Below, piece after piece: positions 1 through 9,584 of a stretch of 64,000 nucleotides of DNA. Both the position numbers and the translations under genes were made by a program. How positions within the stretch are numbered: the first letter of the stretch is position 1; every line of letters begins with the position of its first letter. The DNA is from Arachis hypogaea (lineage: Eukaryota; Streptophyta; Magnoliopsida; Fabales; Fabaceae): contig NC_092040.1 in the NCBI RefSeq assembly GCF_003086295.3, positions 1,302,001 to 1,366,000 on the forward strand. The letters are read 5' to 3'. A model generated the notes under the pieces. It made no database searches. It saw only the letters and a list, made by a program, of their open reading frames with translations, and had not been told where the DNA came from.

Positions 1-579
1 ATGGATATATAATATTAAGGATGCATGGGTTTATTAAAGTTTATTATGTTTTTTTAAAGTATAAATTTGTATTTGGTGAATAAAAATATTATATGTTTGT
101 TTTTTAGTTTTTAACAACTATGAATACTTTAAAAAATACCTGTGAAAATATTTTTTGAAATCAGTTTATACTATTTAATTATAAATTTTATTATATTAAA
201 AATAATTTTAAATTTTCAAAGTAATTTCACCAAATACTATTATTATTGTAACCTATACTTATTGAAAACTACTTTTGATTTTTGTTTTAATTACCAAATA
301 TAAGTATTATCACTTTTAAAATATTATTTTTAAAACGATAAATTACTTTTACAAAGTATATAACCTATTTTAATATAAATATTTGAAAGATAATAAAAAA
401 ATAGTCGAAACCAATTTAAATTTTTTATTTTATTTACATTCTTTAATTATTATTATTGGAATAATTAAACAATATTAGTTATTAGATATAATAAATATAT
501 AATAAATTTGTTAAAAGAAATATAATAAATATATAATTATATATATTATATATAAAATTATAGATATTAAATTAAATAT
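1..579. other. AT-rich intergenic DNA, no gene seen
   Basis: The stretch is dominated by A/T runs and short TATATA tracts. I see no open frame with codon structure, no RNA gene and no transposon end that I can define. Confidence 0.6.
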
Positions 580-676
580 AGGTGAAAAGTCAGGTCTAGT
601 CGACTTCACATAAAATTGATAGTTGAGAGCCGTTAGATAAAAATTTAGTCAAATAAGCCAACTGCACCTGAGTTCC
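580..676. mobile_element. Truncated foldback MITE (GTCGACTTCAC family)
   Basis: The left arm reads AGGTGAAAAGTCAGG then GTCGACTTCAC. It is followed by GATAGTTGAGAGCCGTTAGAT and closes with CAACTGCACCTGAGTT. The same words occur in a more complete copy at 3141-3283. Here the inner part and most of the right arm are missing, so this is an internally deleted copy. No transposase is encoded, so it would need one supplied in trans. Confidence 0.6.
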
Positions 677-1550
677 AGTTTAAATATAATAATTTTATGT
701 TAGTACTTTCCTATCCATTATTTTAAAATTTGTTATATACACCATGATGAGTCCATGATTACGATAGGTTGCATTGTTTATCCATGTATGTGCGTTATTA
801 TTGCAGTTATATCTTAGTTTAAAGTTTAAAAACACATAAAAAACGAGTTCAAAGTATAGGAGTTGTTGTAGGCTTTTAGCCATATTGGAGGGAATATCGT
901 CAGCGGTGCATATTCCGAACGATAAACGACAACAATGAACGTACATTGCCATGCCAGCACATTAATTATTGAATATTATATATTATCTTTACGTATTTTT
1001 ATTTTAAAAAATGATCGATAAAAGTTAAGAAATGAAAAAAATAAAAATTTTAATATAATAAAAAATATTTAAAAAATTTAAATATTATTAAAACATATTA
1101 ACAAAGTTTTATCCTACTAAATAGAATGACTATGTAAATAAAAAAGGCAAATTCATTATTTCTGAAAAAAAAAGGCATGCATTTTGGGTTTTGGCACATT
1201 TATTGTGTGTCAACCTCATGTTGCACCTTGAATGCACAAATGACAAATCCGATATTATATTAGAGTAAAAATTTTAAATAATTTTTTATAATTATCTTAA
1301 AAGATAATCAATATTTTAATAAAAAATATTATTTTAAAGATATGAGACTAAATTAATATTTTTATATTAATGAATAAGTCTATATAATATATTAAATTAT
1401 GTTAAACTATTGATTTATTCATTAAAAATTAATTAGTGTTGATTAATTTTTTTATTAGGAGTTTCATTGTTTTTTAAGAGTATTGTCAAGATCGTTTAAT
1501 TTTTTTGTATTATTTTTTTAAATATATCATCTAAATTTATTGGGTAAAAG
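677..1550. other. AT-rich intergenic DNA
   Basis: No gene is supported. The short open frame on the minus strand around 695-952 has no recognisable domain. A segment near 1205-1260 (TTGCACCTTGAATGCACAAATG) resembles one near 3900-3950 (TTGCACCGAAAATGCTCGAAT), so both may be scraps of one dispersed repeat. Confidence 0.5.
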
Positions 1551-2332
1551 TAGGGGTGTTTATAGTTCGACCCAGTCTAAAGACCCGACCCGGTCCAAAA
1601 TATTTTAGGAATAATTTAGTGTGATTTTACTGGGTCTATAGTGGGATAAGGGTCTCAAAAATAGACTCGATTATTATTTCAAGCCGGATCCAGGTCAATG
1701 CGAACCCGGGTTCACCTAACTTATGTACACCCTAAAGAAACTAAAAAAGATATATATGTTTTAAATTAATTTCAATATTATGTTATATTGATTATAAGCT
1801 TATTGTTTTATTTTTAATCACACTTATTGAATTAAAAAATAGATCAAAGAAGAATTAAATTAGAATTTATGAACAAATTCAAGTTCAAATATGAATATCA
1901 ACTTTTTGGTAACAAGTTTCTTTTTATAAATAAGTACATCATAAATAAGTTTCTTTATAAATAATTTCTTTATAAATTATTGTTAAAGCTTTTTTTTGTT
2001 GGTTAGATGGATTGGATAACTCCCAATCCTAGTACTACACAACACACTCACACACTCTTTACACACTTACCAAATATTTTCTTCCTCGATAGTATTTGAA
2101 TTCGGGACTTTTGAGGTGGGGAGGGGGAGATATACCATGTGAATTATGACTCATTGGCTATTGTTAAAGTTTTAAAGACCCGGTCTAGATCCCGTATAGT
2201 TGTGGCCTAAAAATGTTTAAATTTTATCGGATTTAAGGCCGGATTAAAATCTAAAAAATAAACTTGATATATGTTTAGGGCTGAATTTAAATTAGAACAA
2301 ATCCGATTTCACTCAACGCATGAACATCCCTA
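1551..2332. mobile_element. hAT-like non-autonomous DNA transposon with a nested SINE
   Basis: The ends form imperfect inverted repeats: TAGGGGTGTTTA on the left, and TAGGGATGTTCA when the right end is read on the opposite strand. The interior has repeated GACCCGACCCGG-type words. The flanking 8-mers GGTAAAAG and GATAAAAT match at 6 of 8 positions, which fits a decayed 8 bp hAT target duplication. No transposase frame remains. A SINE at 1989-2159 interrupts it. The hAT assignment is inferred from the terminus type and duplication length. Confidence 0.5.
1979..2169 (-). mobile_element. tRNA-derived SINE, with 10 bp target-site duplication
   Basis: A perfect 10 bp duplication, ATTGTTAAAG, flanks the element at 1979-1988 and 2160-2169. 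Next to the left copy is a T-run, which is the A tail of a minus-strand element. Read on the minus strand it begins AGCCAATGAGTCATAATTCA. It continues through a TGGTATATCTCCCC box-A-like stretch and a GAATTCAAATAC box-B-like stretch, then a TGTGTGAGTGTGTTGTGTAG body and an oligo-A end. This is the layout of a pol III SINE, about 171 bp long. A relative lies at 4583-4755. Confidence 0.75.
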
Positions 2333-3140
2333 GATAAAATTAGAAAATATTAATAATTTTTAAATTATTTTTATTTATAAAAAATAAATATTAGTGATTA
2401 ACATATCATATAAATATATATTTTTTAATTATTAGATTTTTAAACCAATTTAAATTTTATAATTAAGCTCTTATTAATAATAAACATTAAAAAATATTTA
2501 TAAAGTGTTAATTTTCTATTATATTTATTCTTTGCGGATATCATGATGGAGAAGCGAGAGCGTGGAGCACATAATGAGAGATGAAGTTGAGTTTTTTATG
2601 ATATAGATTATAGCGAGAAACAGAGAAGGGAAGAAAGAAAGAGTTTCGTAGAAAGGTGAGAAAAAAAATATTATTTTGTGTCATTCTAAAAAAAAGGAGA
2701 GACTCACGTTTAAGAAATTAACAAATACTGAAGGTATCTTTAATTTGAAAATAGAATATTTTATTAATCTAAACGGTTTGTTGTTATGATAACGATCTAA
2801 TTATAAAATTTAAAATATTTTAAAAAATTAATTAAGCAAGGAATACTTAATGTTACGCTGGTATAATTTTGTATTAATTATTACTACTCTTACTTCGTAT
2901 TTTTAAATATATGTAATTAGATAAATGTGTTATAATATTACTTTTTTAAAAAATAAATTTAAAAAAAATAAACAAATAAATAATTATATCTGTAATTCAT
3001 CGTCTCAAATAAAAATTTATTTTACGTCTATTTATCTTTACACAATTGACAGGACAATACTATTAATTAAATATGGACACACAAGAATAGTGATCAAGCT
3101 ACAAACACCATTTGATAGGTACTTCTACTGTATGCCATGA
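2333..3140. other. AT-rich intergenic DNA, no gene seen
   Basis: Low-complexity A/T sequence with a short purine-rich patch near 2560-2700 (GAGAAGCGAGAGCG, GAAACAGAGAAGGG). The open frame at 2925-3140 is lysine/asparagine-rich translation of AT-rich DNA and is not supported as a gene. Confidence 0.5.
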
Positions 3141-3283
3141 GATGAAAACTTAGATGTACTCGACTTTAAATGAAGTTGATAACTGAGAGTCGTTAAATGA
3201 TTTAATTGATTTGACAAAATTTTTATCCTACGACTCTCAATTATTAACTGCACGTGAAGTCGACTGCATCTGAGTTTTCACCT
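3141..3283. mobile_element. Foldback MITE (GTCGACTTCAC family), near-complete copy
   Basis: The left arm runs GATGAAAACTTAGATGTACTCGAC and the right arm GTCGACTGCATCTGAGTTTTCACCT. Read as inverted repeats they match along most of their length. The arms continue inward (AACTGAGAGTCGTTAAATGA against ACGACTCTCAATTATTAACT), so almost the whole 143 bp can fold into one hairpin. No coding capacity. Such hairpin MITEs can give rise to small RNAs, which is family knowledge and not shown here. Confidence 0.75.
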
Positions 3284-4582
3284 ATATATAGCGCGTCATT
3301 ATTAAAATTAGATTTCTTGGTTTAAATACATCTTAAAAGAAATTTAAAGTTTATTTGAATGAGCTTTTAAAAAAATTTCTTTTTTTTGATGATTTATTTA
3401 AAAAAAATAAAAAATAAAAAAATTATGTTTGAATATCTCATAAAAAATATATTTTTATTTATTAATTATTGTTGGATATAACAATACAAAAATATTTTTT
3501 GTTTATTTATTATGTAAAAATATTTTTTAAAAAAAATATATTTTTTAAAAACGATATAAATTGTAACTTTGTAATTTTTTATTTTTCTAGTGCTTTTATT
3601 TTTATTACTAGAAATTTACCAAATACGCTAAAAAAATATTTTTTATTTGATTTTTTTTATCAATTTAATGGCATCCAAACAAGTACTTAAAATAAAAAAT
3701 AATTATTAATAAACATACATTATTAGTGGCACATTATTTATCAAAATCAACTATCACAGTATAATATACATTAAAATATAAAATAAACTTTAAAAATAAA
3801 TTAAATTATACATATTTAATAACTAATTTTAGTATATAAATAATATATTTAATCAAAGAAATATACATTTTGTTCATTATTGACTATTAAATAATGAGTA
3901 TTGACCTCAAATTGCACCGAAAATGCTCGAATCCGGTATTATTTGTTGGGATAAAGTATATTTTATCTCTAAAATTTTTAGAAATTATAAAAACCTTAAG
4001 ATTAATGACTTTTAATTTTTGATCTATTAAATATTTTAACTATCAAAAGTTAATCAACAATTCTCTTTCTCATTCATAGGTCCAATCAGTCCAGACTAGA
4101 CCATATTATAGTTTACTAGGTTTGTGTTACATAAAAATTTATAAGTCTAATTTTGGTCTATTATTAGAGACCTTTTTTTTTTAATGGATTGTTATTTTAG
4201 AGGCATAGTCAGACCTTAGGTATGTTTTTTGAGCGTGTTTCATTTAAAACAAAATTCAATACTTGATGTGATATGAAATATCTTAAGTCTAACTTTAAAA
4301 TTTTGCATACCTTAAAACTTTTTTGTTTACATGGATTGGATTATAATAAATTGGACCTTTGAATCTATCTAATTAAAAAAAATTCAGTTTTGAGTCAACG
4401 AAAAATATAATTTTGTCGTATAATTTTATGAAAGAAACAATTGGACCAACTCACTAAGATTGGAAGGATTTTTGATAGCTCAAGCCTGATCTATATATAT
4501 ACATATCACTCACCTTTACGGCTTTACCAATTATCTCATCCACCTGTAGCACCACTACTACTTAATAATCAACGTTCATCCG
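3284..4582. other. AT-rich intergenic DNA, no gene seen
   Basis: Long A/T runs. Short open frames here translate to Phe/Ile/Lys-rich peptides without domains. No transposon ends could be defined. Confidence 0.5.
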
Positions 4583-4755
4583 CTGTCAATGAAAGTTAGT
4601 TTATATGGTATTCCGCCTCTTCCTCATCTTAAAGATCTCTAGCTCAATTCTTACCAACGACAATCCAAGAAGAAAAAATGATAAGGATGTGAGAAGTGTG
4701 TGAATGTGTGTTGTACTTATAATTGAAAGTTGTCTAATCTACCTGATAAAAAAAA
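4583..4755 (+). mobile_element. SINE, diverged plus-strand copy
   Basis: This segment matches the SINE at 1979-2169 in order. It has a GTCAATGAAAGTTAG head, then TATGGTATTCCGCC, then GTGTGTGAATGTGTGTTGTAC, then AGTTGTCTAATCTACCTGAT, and ends in an A9 tail at about 4746-4754. It is more diverged than the first copy, and I could not define a convincing target duplication. Confidence 0.55.
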
Positions 4756-5136
4756 ATTTCTATTATCTGGACTTTCAAGCTAGATAAGAATGTCCTAATA
4801 ACTTTGTTCAACATTGAATGAATGTTATGAGGTCTTACTGCAACCTTGGAGACAAAGAACTCAATGTTTACATGTCCTAGGTTGGAGGGATTTTTTTTTT
4901 AATATTTTAGTGTGGGATCAAATTTTTCAAGAAATAACTTTTGAAGTAGAATGATCATGACGACAACGAACTAATTAGTGATAATGATTTTAGTTTTTTA
5001 CGAGGCATTGCTTTAGTAAATTACACATGCAACATTTATAAAATTCATGTACTGCTTGTGAGATATTGTTTAAATTTTTAAATTTTTCATTATTCAAATT
5101 GTTTAATGTCTTTTTTTCTAGAATTTTAAATTTTTT
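4756..5136. other. AT-rich flank, possibly the rest of an old copia LTR
   Basis: This lies just beyond the LINE insertion point. The LINE landed inside a minus-strand copia 3' LTR that starts at 18841, so the remainder of that LTR should lie here. I could not place its end. No gene is seen. Confidence 0.35.
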
Positions 5137-5150
5137 TCCTAAATGTATTT
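5137..5150. repeat. LINE target-site duplication, left copy
   Basis: The 14-mer TCCTAAATGTATTT here is identical to 18600-18613. It lies directly next to a T-run (5151-5158) that is the poly-A tail of the minus-strand LINE. This fixes the 3' end of the LINE. Confidence 0.85.
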
Positions 5151-5210
5151 TTTTTTTTACTTAAAAGAAATAAACAAAAACTAAGAACGAGAAAAAAAAA
5201 AAGAAACTGC

Positions 5211-7851
5211 TTAAGAAAGGCAGTCCTGCTGAATATTACTCTCAAATTCTTTCCAAGGCAACGAAAGCTCCACTTGGGGAGAAAGGGTCCTCACTGCGGT
5301 CTTTGCCATGATGTCTGCTACTGTATTTACATCTCTCAAGATCAACCGAAGATCAGCACGCCATTTCCAATACATGATATCTCGAATTTTTAACACCAAA
5401 GGATCAATAAACCCAGAGCAATCTTGTAAATTATTGACAATAGTAAAAGCCTCCACACAATCTGTCTCACATATAATGTCTCTTTGTCCCGAGTCCCATG
5501 CTAAAAGAAAGCCTCTCCAAATAGCAAACAACTCTCCTTGCAAAATGCTACGACTCTCAATTGTTCCCAGACAGCCTCGTTGCCACCTTCCCTTCCAATC
5601 TCTACTAACACAAGCAAAACCAACTCGAGCACCACTGCCAGGATAGCTAGCATCACAATTAATCTTAAAGGTACCCACTGAGGGGGGAATCCAAGAGCCA
5701 CTAATGGTTGAGGGGATAGACAGTCGTTGCAACTCAAAAATATTTCGGAGCTCCTTTTCCAAGGACAAAGCCATACCAATCACCTTGTCTGTGGTCCAAT
5801 GGTCGTGAGGATGAAAGATCTCGTTATTCCTCGAACGCCAAATCCACCAGAGACCAGAAAAGAATCTAAAGGGGCGCTGTTTGCTATTATGTAAGAACCA
5901 ACTCATCAAATCCACTGGTTGATCGGAGATCCCTAAAGCTTGCCAAACAAGTTGGGCTTTTGGACAATTCCGAATACAATGTAATATCGATTCCTGACCT
6001 GAGAAACATCGTGGACAGCTATCCGTGTGCGAAATGCCCCTCCTAAAACGAAATGTAGCAGTAGGAAGAGCCTCCCGAAGACATAGCCAGGCCAAAAATT
6101 TGTGCTTTTCCGGAACATGTTGACGCCAAAGCCAAAGCCAATTACCCCTATCCTTCTAAATAAACATCTTCTTACTGAGCCACAAATAACCACTATGAGC
6201 ATCATAAACCTTTAAAACCGCACCAGTCCAACACCAACCGACCTCTGAACCAGCTTGAACATCTGGGTTGTAAGAGTTAATGTTGCTCTGCAGAGACTGA
6301 TTCAGAGGAGAATAGATATTCTCAAGGTTCCACTGTCCAGATGACCGAAGGTCCAAGATCCTGAGATCCGAATCAGAAATGTGAACATAATCCATCTCCT
6401 AACACAGTCGCCCCTCTCTTCTCCATTTAGAAAACCAAAAGTTCTGTTCCAAATCCCCAATGCACCAAATAAAACCTTCCTTCAAGATATCCCAAGCTCG
6501 ACATATACTCTTCCAAACATAAGATCCCCTTTCTCGAGACCGACTAAGACAATCATCCTTAGAAGAATGGTATTTCTCCGTCAACAGTTGAACCCATAGC
6601 TTATTGGGATGGTGAAAAAGTTGCCAAACTAGTTTTCCAAGAAGAGCAATATTGGCACAAAAAGGATCTCTAATTCCCAGACCTCCAAACTTCTTAGGGG
6701 TGACCAACACTTTCCAGTTAACTAGATTCAGGCCTCTACCATAAGCTTGACCCTTCCATAGAAAGTTTCGCATCATGGATTCTATCTTATTAGTTACTCC
6801 TTTAGGGAAGAGAGATACTTGCATACGATAAGTAGGAATCGCAGTCACTACCGAGTTGAGCAAACAGAGTCTACCTGCCTTATTAAGCAATCTCCCTTTC
6901 CAGCTGGCTAGCCTTCCCCGAATCTTGTCCAGAACATCATTGAAAGTTGCGCGTGTCACCCGAGAGCGATTAAGGTTCACCCCTAAATACTTGCCCAAGT
7001 TCTGGACAAATCTGATGTAGGAGACTCCAGTGAAAATCTCTTTTCTTGTTGCTGAAACATTCCTAGAGCATAGCGCTTTAGATTTCTCCACATTAACCTT
7101 CATCCCAAAGGCTCTGCAGAAATTCTTTACAGAAAAGAAGCAAATCATCGGCAAACATCAAATGAGAAATTCTTGGACCCCCTCTAAAAACCGCAACCGG
7201 CTTCCACAAGCCCTTATCAACTTGCTGATTAATAGAACAAGACAATCTCTCCATACACAACACAAACAGATACGGTGATATAGGATCTCCTTGCCTAAGA
7301 CCCCTGCTCGGAGTGAAGCTTTTTAATCTATCCCCATTCCAGAGGATAGACAGTGAGGAAGTAGTGACACAACGCATAATCAGATTGACTGTCGGAGGAG
7401 GAAATCCAAAACTCACCAGGGTTTGTTTCAGGAATCCCCAATCCACTCTATCGTACGCTTTCTCCAGATCAATTTTAAAGGCCAAGGTGTCTTTCTTTGA
7501 CTTTTTCTTCTTCATGAAATGGAGAACCTCTTGTGCTACAATGATGTTGTCTGGGGTTCCTCTCCCCGGGATAAACCCTCCTTAAAGGGGCCCAATAATC
7601 TCTTTGAGATGGGGACGAAGTCTATTGATCAGGACCTTCGTTATAACTTTGTAAACCACATTACAGAGACTAATTGGTCGGAAATCCTTCATGCAAACTG
7701 GGTTTTCTACCTTCAAAATAAGAACCACAAGAGTTTCCATCATCCTTGGATCCATATCCAAACCAGAGAACGCATGATGAACCATAGTCCAAACATCAAA
7801 ACCAACAATCTCCCAGTATTCTTTAAAGAATAAAGCTTGAAACCCATCAGG
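5211..7851 (-). pseudogene. LINE ORF2, 3' part: reverse transcriptase, zf-RVT, RNase H (broken)
   Basis: Read from 7851 downward, the frame gives the RT start (PDGFQALFFKEYW, FRPISLCN), FIPGRG, IDLEKAYDRVDW, GLRQGDPISP and the catalytic MFADD box at about 7155. Then come the thumb, a zinc-binding segment (CPRCFSGQESILHC near 6000) and an RNase H fold (CDAS, GELFAI, ETDC, then ADIMAK near 5280). Defects seen: TAA near 7585 in place of a likely CAA, a frameshift between about 7093 and 7154 just after the MFADD box, TAG at about 6399-6401 and TAG at about 6156-6158. The frame on either side of each TAG is unchanged, so these are point mutations. The final stop is at 5211. Confidence 0.9.
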
Positions 7852-7856
7852 GCCCG
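7852..7856. repeat. 5 bp target-site duplication (GCCCG), left copy
   Basis: GCCCG immediately precedes the TGAC start of the left LTR. It is repeated at 15814-15818 immediately after the right LTR. The LINE frame reads through KAPG/PDGF when the insert is ignored, which confirms the junction. Confidence 0.95.
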
Positions 7857-8412
7857 TGACAAACCCCAATTTGACGGTTTATCTTGTATTGATTTTAGGG
7901 GGTTTTATAACCTTTTACCCACATTTATTCAATAAAATAGCATGGTTTTGTATATTCTCCTTTAATTGTGCTTAAGAGTGAAAACATGCTTTTTAGGCCT
8001 TAAAATAGCTAAATCTAATTCACCTTGATTCCATTAGATGCCTTGATATGTTTGTTAAGTGATTTAAGGTTTAGGAGGCAAAGATTGGATCAAGGGAATG
8101 AAGAAAGAAGCATGAAAAGTTGGAGAACTCATGAAGAAATGAAAGAACCGAAAAGCTGTCAAGCCGACCTCTTCGCACTTAAACGACCATAACTTGAGCT
8201 ACAGAGGTCCAAATGATGCGGTTCCAGTTGGGTTAGAAAGCTAACATCCGGGGCTTCGAAACGATATAAGATTTGCCATAGTTGCTACACGTATGGTGGC
8301 GCGAACGCGCATAGTACGCGCACGCGCCGTTGCTGCCATATGGTCCACTTAAAGCAACACATGGCCAGCGATTTTAGAAGCCTTGTGGGCCCAATCCAAC
8401 TCATTTCTGATG

Positions 8413-8421
8413 CTATTTAAG
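8413..8421 (+). promoter_or_regulatory. Candidate TATA box in the left LTR
   Basis: CTATTTAAG follows the conserved CpG-rich segment and precedes the purine-rich GGATTGAAGGGGGAATG. Transcription would be expected to start about 30 bp downstream. The identical site in the right LTR is at 14797-14805. It is inferred from sequence and position only. Confidence 0.5.
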
Positions 8422-8508
8422 CCAAGGATTGAAGGGGGAATGAACATACTTCACACACTTTACCATATCTAGTTACCATTAGTTTTAGTTTAGTAGTTAG
8501 AATTAGTT

Positions 8509-8563
8509 TCTAGAGAGAGAAGCTCTCACTTCTCTCTAGAATTAGGATTAGGATTAGGATTAG
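8509..8563 (+). repeat. Hairpin plus ATTAGG tandem repeat in the LTR leader
   Basis: TCTAGAGAGAGAAG (8509-8522) can pair with CTTCTCTCTAGA (8529-8540). The pairing is complete apart from a two-base bulge, across a short loop. It is followed directly by about three and a half copies of ATTAGG (8541-8563). Both lie just downstream of the presumed transcription start, so they would sit in the 5' leader of the element RNA. The same structure is in the right LTR (14893-14947). Confidence 0.6.
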
Positions 8564-9432
8564 TTCTTAGATCTAGGTTTTAATCTTTGCTTTCTTCTAC
8601 TTCTACCTTTCAATTCTTTGTTGTTACATTCATCTTCCTCTATTCTTTTGTTGTAATTTCCTTTATGTTGTTCTTATACTTTGATTGTAGATCCACTTTT
8701 GTTCCTTCCATTTTCTTTCAATTCAATAAGAGGTAATTCATAATAGTTGTTCTTCTTTGCTTTTCTATTGTTGATCTCTTGCCTTTGTAGTTAGATCTCT
8801 CTTTAATTCTTGCAATGCATGTTGTTTACTTTTATTGCCTTTTATGTGTTTGTTGAAATGCCTCTTCTAGATATAGTATAGATTTTGTTCCTCTTGGCCT
8901 AGGTAGAGTAATTAGTGACACTTGAGTTATCTAATTCCTTTGTTGATTGATAATTGGAGAGATTGCTAATTGGGTTGGGGTGCACTAAAGCTAGTCTTTC
9001 CTTGGGAGTTGGCTAGGACTTGTGGCTCAAGTCAATTCATCCACTTGACTTTCCTTTCTTTATTAAGGGTTAACTAAGTGGTAGCAATGAACAATTCTCA
9101 TCACAATTGAGAAGGATAACTAGGATAGGACTTCTAGTTCTCATATCTTGCCAAGAGCTTTGTTAGTTGTTAGTTTATTCTCATTGCCATTTATATTTCT
9201 TGTCCAAAATCTTAAAAACCCCAAATATGATTCACAACCAATAACAAGACACTTCATTACAATTCCTAGGGAGAACGACCCGAGGTCCAATACTTCGGTT
9301 ATTAATTTTAGGGGTTTGTTACTTGTGACAAACAATTTTTTGTATGAAAGGATTATTGCTTGGTTTAAAAACTATACTTCGACGAGATTTTATTTGAGAA
9401 ATTCTAAACCGTCAAAAATCTAATCGTCAAAA

Positions 9433-9451
9433 TGGCGCCGTTGCCGGGGAT
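9433..9451 (+). promoter_or_regulatory. Primer-binding site for tRNA-Asp
   Basis: TGGCGCCGTTGCCGGGGAT starts three bases after the left LTR. It is the exact complement of the 3' end of plant tRNA-Asp including CCA (the tRNA ends ATCCCCGGCAACGGCGCCA, from established knowledge). Reverse transcription of the element RNA would start here. It proves the plus-strand orientation. Confidence 0.95.
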
Positions 9452-9584
9452 TGCAATGGTGTTATGTTATTGGTTATTGTATATATGTGAATATTGTGAA
9501 TATGTTTGCTTTTTGCTTCTTTGTTAGTTTTTAGTTTGTTCTCTTTATTTGTTACTATTTTTGTTTTTGCCCTCTCTTGCTATC

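Larger units (their letters stand above)
7857..9429 (+). repeat. Left LTR of the young LTR element
   Basis: 1,573 bp, beginning TGACAAACCCC and ending ATCTAATCGTCA. Compared by eye with the right LTR at a constant offset of 6,384, I find three substitutions: 8151 A versus 14535 G, 8746 G versus 15130 A, and 9368 A versus 15752 G. There is no net length change. A likely promoter lies at 8413. A CpG-rich patch lies at about 8294-8330, a TCTAGAGAGAGAAG hairpin at 8509-8540, and an ATTAGG repeat at 8541-8563. Confidence 0.95.

Noticed and set aside
8541..8563. ATTAGG repeat taken as interstitial telomere sequence
   Set aside because: Plant telomere repeats are TTTAGGG. This unit is one base short and lies inside an LTR, present identically in both LTRs.
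9141..9423. 64- and 91-residue frames repeated at 15525-15807
   Set aside because: They lie in the LTRs, and repetition reflects the LTR pair and not a gene duplication.
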